Shown: positions 46,333 to 55,800 of the stretch, piece by piece
How positions within the stretch are numbered: position 1 is the first letter of the stretch
Layout of the letters: each line of letters begins with the position of its first letter
NCBI GenBank assembly: GCA_002433025.1
Contig: DJGZ01000070.1
Location: forward strand, 62,001-126,000
Direction of reading: 5' to 3'
DNA: 64,000 nucleotides
Origin: Bacteroidales bacterium UBA5833
GTDB taxonomy: Bacteria > Bacteroidota > Bacteroidia > Bacteroidales > Lentimicrobiaceae
Notes under the pieces: model-generated
Told to the model about the DNA's origin: nothing
The model's database searches: none
The model's input: only the letters and a program-made list of their open reading frames with translations
Position numbers and translations under genes: made by a program

Positions 46333-47223
46333 ATGAAAAAGTTAGTATACCTGTTGATTACTTTCGGGCTGATGATGCCTTTTGCCGGCGCCCAGAAGCC
46401 GATCACCTTTGAGGATGACAGCCAGACATTCGGGAATGTGGATTTTCCGGGGATTTGGGTAAGTATCCCTGAAGCATCAACAGAAAAAGTGATGTCAAAC
46501 TGGATTAAAAATATTCAGAAGGGAACTAAATCAAAAGTAGTTACCAACGGAATGGATGCATCGCTGTTCGGGGCATTGATTAAAAGTATTTATGAAGGTC
46601 CGGTAAATATTGAAAGCCGTGTAAAGAATCAGGATTCCCTGGTATTGCTTTTTGCCGGTGTGGAACTCAGGAGGGGTGAATTCGCCGAAAAAGGTACAAA
46701 GGAGTACGACAAACTAAAAGCGTATCTGAAGAGTTTTGCAAAATCGGAATACCTGAAGGTTGCTGAAGAGCAGCTTTCGAGGGAGGAATCGAAACTGAAG
46801 GACCTTGAAAAAGAGCTTTCTGGCACCCGCAAGGGTAAAGAAAAAATGGAAAAAGCGGTACAATCTTCAAATAACACCATTGCCGCCGAAAATGACAAAA
46901 TTGCCTCCCTCAGGAAACAGTTGTCGGTTACTGATGAAAACATCGACCATATTTCCTCAAAACTGAGCGTTACGGAAGATCCTGAGGCAAAGAAGTCATG
47001 GCAATCAGAGATGAAGGCTGCCCAGAAGAAGAAAAAAAGTCAGCTGAAATCAATCAATGCTTCTGAAAACAAGATTGCCAAAGCCAAAGACAGGATCAGG
47101 GACACAAAAAACAATATTGACCTCAACCTGGGCACACAGGACCAGATCAGCGTAAGAGTGAATGAACAGAAAATGGTGGTGTCAAAATTTCAGCATAAAG
47201 TAAAAACCATAAAAAGCTATTAG
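46333..47223 (+). CDS. Exported coiled-coil protein of unknown function
   Basis: 296 residues. A signal peptide (M-K-K-L-V-Y-L-L ... F-A-G-A-Q) is followed by a compact domain (about 25-130) with no recognised family, then a long Lys/Glu/Ser-rich helix (about 135-290) with heptad-like spacing (L-K-D-L-E-K-E-L, K-M-E-K-A-V, I-A-S-L-R-K-Q-L) that should form a coiled coil. The end is basic (K-H-K-V-K-T-I-K-S-Y), and no lipobox or T9SS tail is present, so it is probably periplasmic. It has its own putative promoter and a hairpin downstream, so it is monocistronic. Confidence 0.6.
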   Translation: MKKLVYLLITFGLMMPFAGAQKPITFEDDSQTFGNVDFPGIWVSIPEASTEKVMSNWIKNIQKGTKSKVVTNGMDASLFGALIKSIYEGPVNIESRVKNQDSLVLLFAGVELRRGEFAEKGTKEYDKLKAYLKSFAKSEYLKVAEEQLSREESKLKDLEKELSGTRKGKEKMEKAVQSSNNTIAAENDKIASLRKQLSVTDENIDHISSKLSVTEDPEAKKSWQSEMKAAQKKKKSQLKSINASENKIAKAKDRIRDTKNNIDLNLGTQDQISVRVNEQKMVVSKFQHKVKTIKSY

Positions 47224-47262
47224 CAACTGTTTCTGCATTGCCTGAGTTTCTCCGTTTAGAAG

Positions 47263-47290
47263 AAGCTGCCTCAATGATTTTGCAGCTTTT
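47263..47290 (+). terminator. Weak hairpin, possible terminator of the coiled-coil gene
   Basis: AAGCTGC and GCAGCTT pair perfectly (7 bp) around a 12-nt loop, followed by only a short T stretch. Confidence 0.4.
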
Positions 47291-47501
47291 CCGGTTTCTC
47301 CGCGCCTGCTGCGAAATTGCGCCGGCTGGCGGTGGCAGGAGTTATGCAACCAAAACCGCGCGAAGAAGGCTACAAAGATGGCTTTTTGCACATCGTTTTC
47401 CAGGGCAACAGTGATAATTCCGGGATTTGGAATCATCCGCCGCAATCAAACGAATTGCCGGATTTGACTATATTTACAGCGTAATCTCAAATCATCCGGC
47501 A

Positions 47502-48122
47502 ATGCAATTAAGTTTTCCATTGATAATCCATTGTCCTCACTGCAATCAGAGACATACCAGAACAAACCTCATGTCAGGAAATACCTTTGGCGGGATTTTC
47601 TGGAGCGACGGGAGTTATTTTGCCCCTATGCTGCCCGATCTGCCGGTATTTACACGTTGCACCGGTTGCGGTGAAATACTGAATATTTTTAAAGCCAGGC
47701 ATGAAGAAGCCGGTAGCTGGGAAGAAGCCGACGGGCTGCCTTCGGTCGGTCACCTCTCCCCTGAGGATATAAGGGAAGCACTTGAAAGCGGGCGCTATCA
47801 GGATGCTGAAGAGATGATCTATCTTCGCCGCAGACTCTGGTGGTCGATGAATGATCATCCATACGGAGATGAGACGCCCACGGCAACTGAAGTTACAGGG
47901 GAGTACCGCGATAATGCCATCGCGCTGATGAGCCTGCTCAGCGGAGAAAGCAACGGGGACCTGATTACAAAAGCCGAACTATACAGAAATCTCGGCGATT
48001 ATGAAATGTGTCTTGAAATCCTCACGAAAATCAATGAACCATCATTAAATACACAGAAAGTTCAGATAGAGGAGGCCAGCCGGAAAAAAATCAGCGGCAC
48101 CATCCGGTTTAATAATTCATAA
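47502..48122 (+). CDS. Protein with two CxxC knuckles and a possible tetratricopeptide-like tail, function unknown
   Basis: 206 residues from ATG 47502; an earlier TTG at 47427 adds a leader unlike the rest. C11-P-H-C14 and C53-T-G-C56 could together bind one zinc, forming a split zinc ribbon. The C-terminal half (about 95-200) is helical, with paired motifs that recall TPR helices (A-L-E-S-G-R-Y-Q-D-A-E-E-M, Y-R-N-L-G-D-Y-E-M-C-L-E-I-L). No signal peptide, so cytoplasmic. I do not recognise a named family. Neighbours give no hint of a pathway. Confidence 0.62.
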   Translation: MQLSFPLIIHCPHCNQRHTRTNLMSGNTFGGIFWSDGSYFAPMLPDLPVFTRCTGCGEILNIFKARHEEAGSWEEADGLPSVGHLSPEDIREALESGRYQDAEEMIYLRRRLWWSMNDHPYGDETPTATEVTGEYRDNAIALMSLLSGESNGDLITKAELYRNLGDYEMCLEILTKINEPSLNTQKVQIEEASRKKISGTIRFNNS

Positions 48123-48172
48123 ACCATCCGGAAAAAGCGGATTACCATCAGTGTAAATTATAGTCGTGAAAT

Positions 48173-48203
48173 TTTGAAAATCGCTCCCCTTATTGTACAT
48201 TCG
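48173..48203 (+). promoter_or_regulatory. Promoter of the ROK gene
   Basis: TTTG at 48173-48176, 19-bp spacer, TACATTCG at 48196-48203 (one mismatch to TAnnTTTG). It gives a leader of about 70 nt before ATG 48282. Confidence 0.55.
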
Positions 48204-48281
48204 CAGCAGTTAAAGTTTGTGTAATAAATACACTTACAATCACATTTCCGGCGGATCCGGAATTCAAAAAACACTCAAAAT

Positions 48282-49388
48282 ATGCGGTATAACAACGATA
48301 AGCGTGTGGTAATGACCCTGGATGCCGGGGGCACCAATTTTGTATTCTGCGCCGTACAGGGCGAGCAGGAAATAATTGATCCCATCAGCATCCCCGCTGA
48401 TGGTAATAAGCTGGAGGTCGTGCTGAATAAAATCATTCAGGGATTCAGTGAGGTGAAAGCCAAACTGAATGTTCAGCCCGTGGCCATCAGTTTTTGCTTT
48501 CCGGGACCTGCGGAATATGAGCTCGGAATTATCGGGGATCTGGAGAACCTGCCTACTTTCCGGGGAGGGGTGGCGCTAGGCCCCATGCTTGAGGAAAAAT
48601 TCGGCATTCCGGTATTTATCAACAACGACGGCGACCTTTTTGCACTTGGTGAAGCCATTGCCGGTCTTCTGCCCGACATCAACCAGCGCATAAGCAGCAG
48701 CAACAGTCCGAAAACTTACCAGAACCTGCTCGGTGTGACGTTCGGAACCGGATTCGGCGGGGGGATTGTAAGCCGTGGCCAGCTTTTCCTGGGAGACAAC
48801 TCTGCCCAGGGCGAAATCAACCGCATGCGGAACAAACTGCATACCAACGCCAGCGTTGAAGAAAATGTCAGTATCCGTGGCGTAAAACGCATTTATTGCC
48901 GTGAAACCGGACTGACTTATGAAACCTGTCCGGAGCCCCGAACGATCTTCGAAATCGGCATGGGCTTGCGCGAAGGAAACAAGGAGGCTGCTATTCTGGC
49001 TTTTCACCGCATGGCTGAAGTAGCCGGCGATGCCATCGCCAACGCCATCACCCTGATTGACGGGCTGGTGGTTATCGGTGGCGGTCTGGCCGGCGCCTAT
49101 CCCCTGTTCCTTCAGCGGCTGGTAGATGAAATGAATTCCAACCTGACAACCATGGTAGGTACTGCGCTCGACCGCATGGAGATCAAGGCATTTAACCTTG
49201 AGGATGAAGGAGAGTTTCAGCGTTTCTATGAAGGTGACACCCGCGAAATCAAGGTTCCTTTCAGTTCAAACCGCATCAAATATGATCCCATGAAAAGAAT
49301 CGGGGTTGGAATCAGCCGGCTGGGAACATCCAGGGCCGTTTCCATCGGTGCTTATGCCTTTGCATTATCCAAACTCGGCAATCCCTGA
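48282..49388 (+). CDS. ROK family protein (sugar kinase-like)
   Basis: 368 residues. The phosphate-binding L-D-A-G-G-T-N (13-19), the catalytic N-N-D116-G-D segment, F-G-T-G-F-G-G-G and V-I-G-G-G-L-A are present, as in glucokinase-type ROK kinases. The usual zinc motif C-x-C-G-x-x-G-C-x-E is absent; in its place is an insert with C-R-E-T-G-L-T-Y-E-T-C. No helix-turn-helix N-terminus, so not a ROK repressor. It probably phosphorylates a hexose or N-acetylhexosamine; substrate unknown. It has a good promoter and a strong terminator, so it stands alone. Confidence 0.82.
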   Translation: MRYNNDKRVVMTLDAGGTNFVFCAVQGEQEIIDPISIPADGNKLEVVLNKIIQGFSEVKAKLNVQPVAISFCFPGPAEYELGIIGDLENLPTFRGGVALGPMLEEKFGIPVFINNDGDLFALGEAIAGLLPDINQRISSSNSPKTYQNLLGVTFGTGFGGGIVSRGQLFLGDNSAQGEINRMRNKLHTNASVEENVSIRGVKRIYCRETGLTYETCPEPRTIFEIGMGLREGNKEAAILAFHRMAEVAGDAIANAITLIDGLVVIGGGLAGAYPLFLQRLVDEMNSNLTTMVGTALDRMEIKAFNLEDEGEFQRFYEGDTREIKVPFSSNRIKYDPMKRIGVGISRLGTSRAVSIGAYAFALSKLGNP

Positions 49389-49410
49389 TTCTGGTGATAC
49401 TAAAATGTTC

Positions 49411-49440
49411 ATCCCGGCAGTCTCCCTGCCGGGATTTTTT
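49411..49440. terminator. Bidirectional terminator
   Basis: Perfect 10-bp arms ATCCCGGCAG / CTGCCGGGAT around a 5-nt loop, then TTTTT; it sits between the ROK gene and the convergent unknown gene. Confidence 0.9.
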
Positions 49441-49448
49441 ATTTCCAA

Positions 49449-50354
49449 TTATTTATACACCGAATTATATGCCCTGATTACTCCGGCCATATCTTCAGGA
49501 TCAGGTTTTGCATAACCCTTTTTCTTACGCCATATAGCATAACCCATCCCTCCGGCAATAAAAGGTGCGGAAACCAATAATCCTGCCTGAAGCGAAGTGG
49601 TAAACAAGGTAGCGGTAACCACGCCTGCCGCAATCAGTGGTGCAGCCACCTTTGCCGCACCTCCCCTTTTTGAGGCAAATCCCATCATCCTGTTATAGGC
49701 CTCCGGGGCATCCTTAAGATAACGCCCGGCAAATTCCGCAAAATCATTTATTGGAAAGCATTGCAGGCTGTCATCCTCAAAGGTTACGAAATAATAATAA
49801 TCAGCCTCAAATCTCTTCCTGCCCTCATACTGTAAAATCATAAAATTTCTGTAACCGCCGCTGTTCGGATCGGTGGTAATAAACTCAAGCAGACCCGCTT
49901 CCTGAGGCAGCCTGCGGGTATAATAAAGGTTCATCTTACCTTTCACCACTTGTTCACCGAAAACCGAATTCCGCGCATCCATCCTGCACGCCCGGTAATA
50001 TTTTCCGTTCTGCCTTATGGCAAATATCCTGCTTGCCGGATAAACCCTGCCGGGATGTTCCCACAACGAAACAAACTGATCTGTGAAGTTTCGCCGCAAA
50101 TAAGCATAAGTATTGATGCTGTCGTCAGGAGTCATATACAAGGTAGCAGGAAGATAATCGATGAATGCAGGATCTGTCAGATCGGGGGCCGGAATCACTT
50201 TCCCCTCATTTTTCCGGTTTTGCTTCCGGGCCTTTTGCGACTGATGTTTTGCAGTAGAATCATTGTGCTTCGTCTCCTGCGCTGTTAACTGCCACGGAAT
50301 AAAAATCAACATTAAAAAAACCGCCAGCAGTCTAATCCCTGATTTTATAAACAT
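49449..50354 (-). CDS. Exported membrane protein of unknown function
   Basis: 301 residues. A signal peptide (about 1-26, ending L-T-A-Q) leads to a very basic, Lys/Arg/Gln-rich stretch (about 30-52), then a domain rich in aromatics (about 60-215) with no recognised family, and near the end two hydrophobic segments (about 232-250 and 255-275) separated by a short turn, then a charged tail R-K-K-K-G-Y-A-K-P-D-P-E-D. The tail side is uncertain. A well-formed promoter lies upstream. The gene converges with the ROK gene and is monocistronic. Confidence 0.55.
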   Translation of the reverse strand: MFIKSGIRLLAVFLMLIFIPWQLTAQETKHNDSTAKHQSQKARKQNRKNEGKVIPAPDLTDPAFIDYLPATLYMTPDDSINTYAYLRRNFTDQFVSLWEHPGRVYPASRIFAIRQNGKYYRACRMDARNSVFGEQVVKGKMNLYYTRRLPQEAGLLEFITTDPNSGGYRNFMILQYEGRKRFEADYYYFVTFEDDSLQCFPINDFAEFAGRYLKDAPEAYNRMMGFASKRGGAAKVAAPLIAAGVVTATLFTTSLQAGLLVSAPFIAGGMGYAIWRKKKGYAKPDPEDMAGVIRAYNSVYK

Positions 50355-50380
50355 AATTCTATTCTATATCTGTTGCTCAA

Positions 50381-50410
50381 CAAAGTTAGAGATTCATTGG
50401 AGACCTGCAA
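50381..50410 (-). promoter_or_regulatory. Bacteroidota-type promoter of the exported unknown gene
   Basis: On the minus strand: TTG (50410-50408), 19-bp spacer, TAACTTTG (50388-50381). Both elements and spacing match consensus; 26 bp before ATG. Confidence 0.65.
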
Positions 50411-50523
50411 TTTTCTTCCATAAAATTAACTTTTAAAAATCGGGGTGATCTCAATATCTGATTAATATTTTTTATACGTTTACGTCCGCTAAGGCAAGTC
50501 TTCCAATTTAATTTCCGGAAACC

Positions 50524-52785
50524 ATGAAATGGTTATTACTGACTACTCTTCTTATTCTTAATATTTTTACCAGCGGGCAACAGCCCTGGCGTGAGGGCGA
50601 GATGCAGGTAAGGGTTTATGCTTCAAGCAGGGCTGAACTTGATTTTATCAGGCAATCCTGCCTGAATCTGGATTTCTGCGATGGGTTTATGCGGGCATAT
50701 CTCACGCCGGAAGAACTGGGGAAACTGAGTACTTTTGGAATCCTTACTGAAACGGAAATCAGTAATCTCAACGAATGGTCGGCTTCTTTCGGACCGGCCA
50801 GGGTGCCCAACGGTTATTACACCGTTGCGCAACTCGATGAAATTGCGGACAGCCTGGCTGTTAATTTCCCGGATATCTGCACCCTTCATACCATCGGCAT
50901 CGGATCAGGATTCAATGTACTCTATGCGTTAAAGATCAGCGATAACTCTGCTGAGGATGAAGATGAACCTGAGATTCTGTTTGACGGGGGCATACATGGC
51001 GATGAAGTCGGGGGCCCTGAAAATATGATCCGTTTCGCCAGAGACCTGTGTCTGCAATATAACAACGACCCATATATTACAGACCTTGTCAACAACCGGG
51101 AAATATGGATCATCTATTGCCTGAACCCGTATGGCAGAAATTATATGACCCGTTACAACCAGGCCGGAATCGACATCAACCGCGATTGTGGATATATGTG
51201 GAATGGCGAAGGCAACAGCCCCGGGCCCTTTTCGCAGCCTGAGACCAAAGCCCTGCGCGGGATCCTCGCCGGGAATCAGTTTGTGATTCATTGCAGTTAT
51301 CACAGCGGAACCGAGTTTATCAGTTTCCCATGGAGTTACCGCGAAGCACCCACCCCCGACCATGCCCAGCATAACTTCCTGGCCGGCTTATATGCAGGCA
51401 CCTCAGGATACACAAATATACCTTATGGCCAGGGTTTTTCGGGAATGTATGCCATCAATGGCAGCACCAAGGATTATGGTTATGGTGCGGCGGGAGCCAT
51501 CAGCTGGTCGGTTGAAATATCGCTCAGCAAGCAACCCCCTGCCTCGCAGATTGTCCCCTTTTACATGAAAAATAAACCGGCCATGCTCGCCATGACGGAG
51601 TATGCCGGTTATGGGATCAGGGGTACGGTTACGGATGCTGTGAGCGGACAACCGGTGGCAGCCACCGTGTTTATCAATAATTTCTTCCCGGTTTCAAACG
51701 ATCCTGTAATCGGCGACTTTCACAAATTCCTGATCCCGGGGGTGTATCAGGTAAAAATTGCCGCCAACGGATATGAGCCGCAGTTGATCAGCGGGGTAGT
51801 TGTCAATGAGCGGGAAGCGACTGAGATCAGCATTGCATTGCAACCCCTTGCAAAACAATTTGCCACCCGGATCATCAGCTGCCAGATCCCAAGCAATAAT
51901 CCTTTTGATGAGGGATTCACCCATGCCGCGCTTGGGCCGCCTGACAGCATACAGTATTCCATTGGCCGCTTTGGCTGGGCCGTTTTTGATATGGGGACCC
52001 CGGTTGTTGACGGAGAAGGCATCGATGTAATCGTTCATGAAAATGACGCCACCCCCGAAGGCTACCAGTTTTATGCCGGTGCAACAATGGATGGTCCGTG
52101 GATGCCTTTAGGAACCGGCAACGGAACTACCGGCTTCAACCTGGCCAATGCTTCCTTATCCGAAGCCAGGTTTTTTAAAATCACCGATGACGGGGATGGG
52201 CAGTCTCAGGTAAACAACGCGGGGTTCGACCTGGATGCCATAGAAGGGATAATCAGAATTCCACAGCCCGATTCAACAGGCTGGATCAGCGGAATCGTTT
52301 TTTCTCCTCTTGATGGTGAACCACTACAGGAAGCCACAGTATATACGGGTTCGCAATCCACCCTGACCGGTCCGGAGGGCAGGTTTACCATTATTGCTGA
52401 CACAGGACAGTTGGTGATCGTATGTGCTGAATACCCTGCACAATTTCTGTTTGATTGCGACACTGTTATCGTAAAGCCGGGAGATACTACCTTCCATGAC
52501 ATTTACCTGAGGCTGATAGAAAGTACAACCTCCCTGAAAAAAGAAAAGTTCTTCCGGTTATCGCCGAACCCTGCCAGAGAGACAACTACCATCAGCTTTG
52601 GTGAAAACCTGAAAAGCGCAGAAATCATCATTACCGACCTGTCAGGCCGTATACTTAGAAATATAACAACCGGTGGAGTTAACAGTTACAACCTGAGCCT
52701 GAACGGGATCAAATCCGGCTTATATAATTTAAGCGTCTGTTTTCCTGATGGGAACCGAAAAAATCAGAAACTCTTAATTCTCTGA
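50524..52785 (+). CDS. M14 family zinc carboxypeptidase, T9SS cargo
   Basis: 753 residues. Signal peptide (to about 19), a short pro-region (about 20-100), then the M14 catalytic domain (about 105-360) with H158-G-D-E161 as first zinc ligands, H-C-S-Y-H-S-G as the second His region, N-R-D and the catalytic Glu in S-W-S-V-E-I-S. A CarboxypepD-regulatory domain follows (about 363-445, G-T-V-T-D-A-V-S-G-Q-P-V), then a discoidin-like beta domain (about 445-580), a second regulatory-like repeat (about 588-660) and a T9SS type A tail from L-S-P-N-P (about 678). Family enzymes release single C-terminal residues. First of four T9SS cargo genes in a row; 74 bp precede the next. Confidence 0.88.
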   Translation: MKWLLLTTLLILNIFTSGQQPWREGEMQVRVYASSRAELDFIRQSCLNLDFCDGFMRAYLTPEELGKLSTFGILTETEISNLNEWSASFGPARVPNGYYTVAQLDEIADSLAVNFPDICTLHTIGIGSGFNVLYALKISDNSAEDEDEPEILFDGGIHGDEVGGPENMIRFARDLCLQYNNDPYITDLVNNREIWIIYCLNPYGRNYMTRYNQAGIDINRDCGYMWNGEGNSPGPFSQPETKALRGILAGNQFVIHCSYHSGTEFISFPWSYREAPTPDHAQHNFLAGLYAGTSGYTNIPYGQGFSGMYAINGSTKDYGYGAAGAISWSVEISLSKQPPASQIVPFYMKNKPAMLAMTEYAGYGIRGTVTDAVSGQPVAATVFINNFFPVSNDPVIGDFHKFLIPGVYQVKIAANGYEPQLISGVVVNEREATEISIALQPLAKQFATRIISCQIPSNNPFDEGFTHAALGPPDSIQYSIGRFGWAVFDMGTPVVDGEGIDVIVHENDATPEGYQFYAGATMDGPWMPLGTGNGTTGFNLANASLSEARFFKITDDGDGQSQVNNAGFDLDAIEGIIRIPQPDSTGWISGIVFSPLDGEPLQEATVYTGSQSTLTGPEGRFTIIADTGQLVIVCAEYPAQFLFDCDTVIVKPGDTTFHDIYLRLIESTTSLKKEKFFRLSPNPARETTTISFGENLKSAEIIITDLSGRILRNITTGGVNSYNLSLNGIKSGLYNLSVCFPDGNRKNQKLLIL

Positions 52786-52859
52786 TGATCTTCGCTTTAG
52801 TTTCCAATCATTAAACAATAAACCCACAATTTTTTCAGCCGAGTCTTATTCTTTACACC

Positions 52860-55800
52860 ATGAAAAAACAACTGATAATCCTTCTTTGCTTTCTCTCCGG
52901 CGGATTCCTGTTTTCACAAACCATTGAACATACGTACACATTTTCAGATCCTGTTATAGAAGTCAACGGGCAGTATCAGGTAATCTCCTTCAGCAACACG
53001 CAACTGCATGGCCGGCCCGGAGAACCACTTCTTCCTTTCATGGCTGTCAATTTGATGTTACCTCCCGGTCATGAAGCAACAGGCATCGAAATTGAGTTTT
53101 TCGATGAAATACAGCTGACTGGCACCTTCCGGCTCTTACCGGCACAGTTTTCGCGCCCGCTTTCCATGCCGGGTTTTCCGCATTTCCGGATGGATGAATC
53201 CGTTTATCAATCAGAGGACCCCTATCCTGCCAAAGCAAGCGGCAATCTCAATACGCACTACATGAATGGTTTTGGCTTTGCCCAAACGGTGATAACCCCC
53301 GTAAAATACACTCCGGCAACAGGCGAAATCAGTTATTACAGCAGGGCGGTGGTCCGCATCGAAACCAGGGAAACTGCACGTGGCCGGAATGCATTAAGCA
53401 ACCTCTCTGCCTCGCCCGTCATCAAAAGCACAATCCTGAAACATGCTCAGAATCCATCTGTTGCAGCAGAATATTCCACGCGCAGCAGAAGCACTGCTGA
53501 TTATCAGATCCTGATCATTACACCGGCTGCCTTTTCAGCCAACCTGGAACCTCTGGCCCAGCTTTATCTTCCCCGCGGGATGAAAACCCAGATAGCCACC
53601 GTTGAATCGATTCAGTCAGGCACTATGGGAACAGACCTGCCCGAAAAAATCAGAAACTACATCATTCAGGAGTACCAGCAGCACAACATTGAACATGTAG
53701 TGCTGGCCGGCGATGTGGAGCACGTACCGCACCGTGGGTTTTACTGCCACGTACAATCATCCAGCGCCTATGAAGATGATAATATCCCTTCAGACCTTTA
53801 TTATGCTGCGCTGGATGGGAACTGGAATACCAACGGTAACAGCCGCTGGGGAGAAATCGGCGAAGACGATCTTCTCCCGGAGCTTTCTGTCGGCAGGATG
53901 TCGTTCAGCAATACCACCGAACTGGCGGCCATGCTTAACAAAACTACAAAGTATCAGAACCAGCCCGTGCAGGGCGAGTTACGCAATCCCCTGCTGGCAG
54001 GAGAGAATCTTTATTACAACCCCGATACCTGGGGATCCGACTACCTGGACCTGCTTATCGGCACCCACAGCGAAAACGGATACACCACAACCGGAATCCC
54101 TGCTTCGCACAATATCCAGACACTGTATGACGAAGATGCCGTCTGGGATAAAAACACCCTGATCAGCGCCATCAACAGCGGGCGCAATTTTGTACACCAC
54201 TCGGGCCATGCCAATGATTCCTATGTTATGAAACTGAATTCCTGGGATATCACGAATTCCAATTTTTCAGGAGTCAACGGGATTCTCCACAACTTCCCGG
54301 TCGTATATACTCACGGCTGTATTTGCGGCGCTTTTGATGTGAACGACTGCATTGCAGAGAAGATGACCGGGATTGAGAACTTTGCTGCCGCTTTTGTGGG
54401 GAACTCCCGCTATGGCTGGTTCAACGAAGGTCAGACCGAGGGCCCGTCGGCGCACCTCCACCGTGAGTTTACCGATGCCCTGTTTACCGACAGCCTGCAC
54501 AGAATAGGCAGGGCCCACACAGAATCGAAGATTGCCACCGCGCCATGGGTGAATGCCCCCGGGCAGTGGGAGGAAGGCGCACTGCGCTGGTGCTTTTACG
54601 ACTGCAATGTTCTGGGAGATCCCGTAATGGGCATCTGGACCGATGAAGTCTTACCGATAGCCACCCAGTACCCGGCTTCTGTTACGGCAGGTATGCCCCA
54701 GTTTAACATTACCGTTACTTCGGGAGGCCAACCGGTTCAGGGGTTAACAGCCGCCTTCCTGGTGAACGGAATGCTGACTGGAACCGGCAGTACAGATGCC
54801 AACGGTAACGCCACTGTTGTGATTGACCCTCCGGTAACCACTCCGGGAGACGCCCAGTTGGTGGTTTCAGGATATAACTGCCTTCCGGTTTATTACCCTG
54901 TAACCATTACGCCGGGCAACGCTCCTTATGTGATTTATGCTTCGCACAGCATCAATGACAGTCAGGGCAACAACAACGGCATGGCTGATTACGGCGAAAC
55001 GCTGATGCTTAATGTTACCCTGCAGAATGTCGGACAGGCAAATGCCCAGAACGTTACAGCTCTGTTGAACTCTTATGATCCATATATCACCATTTCAGAT
55101 AATTCAGAAGATTATGGTGATATTCCCGCCGGCGGACAGGCTGGTTCAGATAATGCTTTCACGGTTACCCTGAGTGATGATGTTCCTGACAACCATGTGA
55201 TTGAGTTTACCCTCACCGTCCATTCAGGCGAAACCTGGCTTTCAACTTTCCGGATTACTGCCCTTGCCCCTGTGATAGAAGCCGGTAATGCAACGGTTAG
55301 CGACGGAAACAACGGCAATCCGGACCCCGGGGAAACCTTCAGTCTGGAAATACCGGTAAGCAATACAGGGCAAAGCCTGAGTTACGCCGTATCGGCCACG
55401 TTAACCTGCAGCAACAGCTATATCAGTATTCCGCAGGGGCTGGCAGGCCCGGTAACCATTGAGGCATTGTCAGCATCGGATTTTATCTTTGAAAATATTT
55501 CCGTATCAGAACTGACACCGGTTGGAACACCAATAACTTTCCTGCTGACACTTACCAGAAACACTCCCCCCGAAATCATCCTGCAGCGCGGGTATTCCTA
55601 TACTGTGGGACAGGTTATTGAAGATTTTGAAACCGGTAACTTCCAGATGCACCCCTGGCAACACAGCGGCAACAGCAACTGGACAATTACACAGTCTGCC
55701 GCCTATCAGGAAACATTCAGCGCCCGCTCAGGCCAGATCAGCCATAATCAGTATTCAGACCTGTCGGTAAGCTATGAAGTATTGGCCGATGGTGACATAT

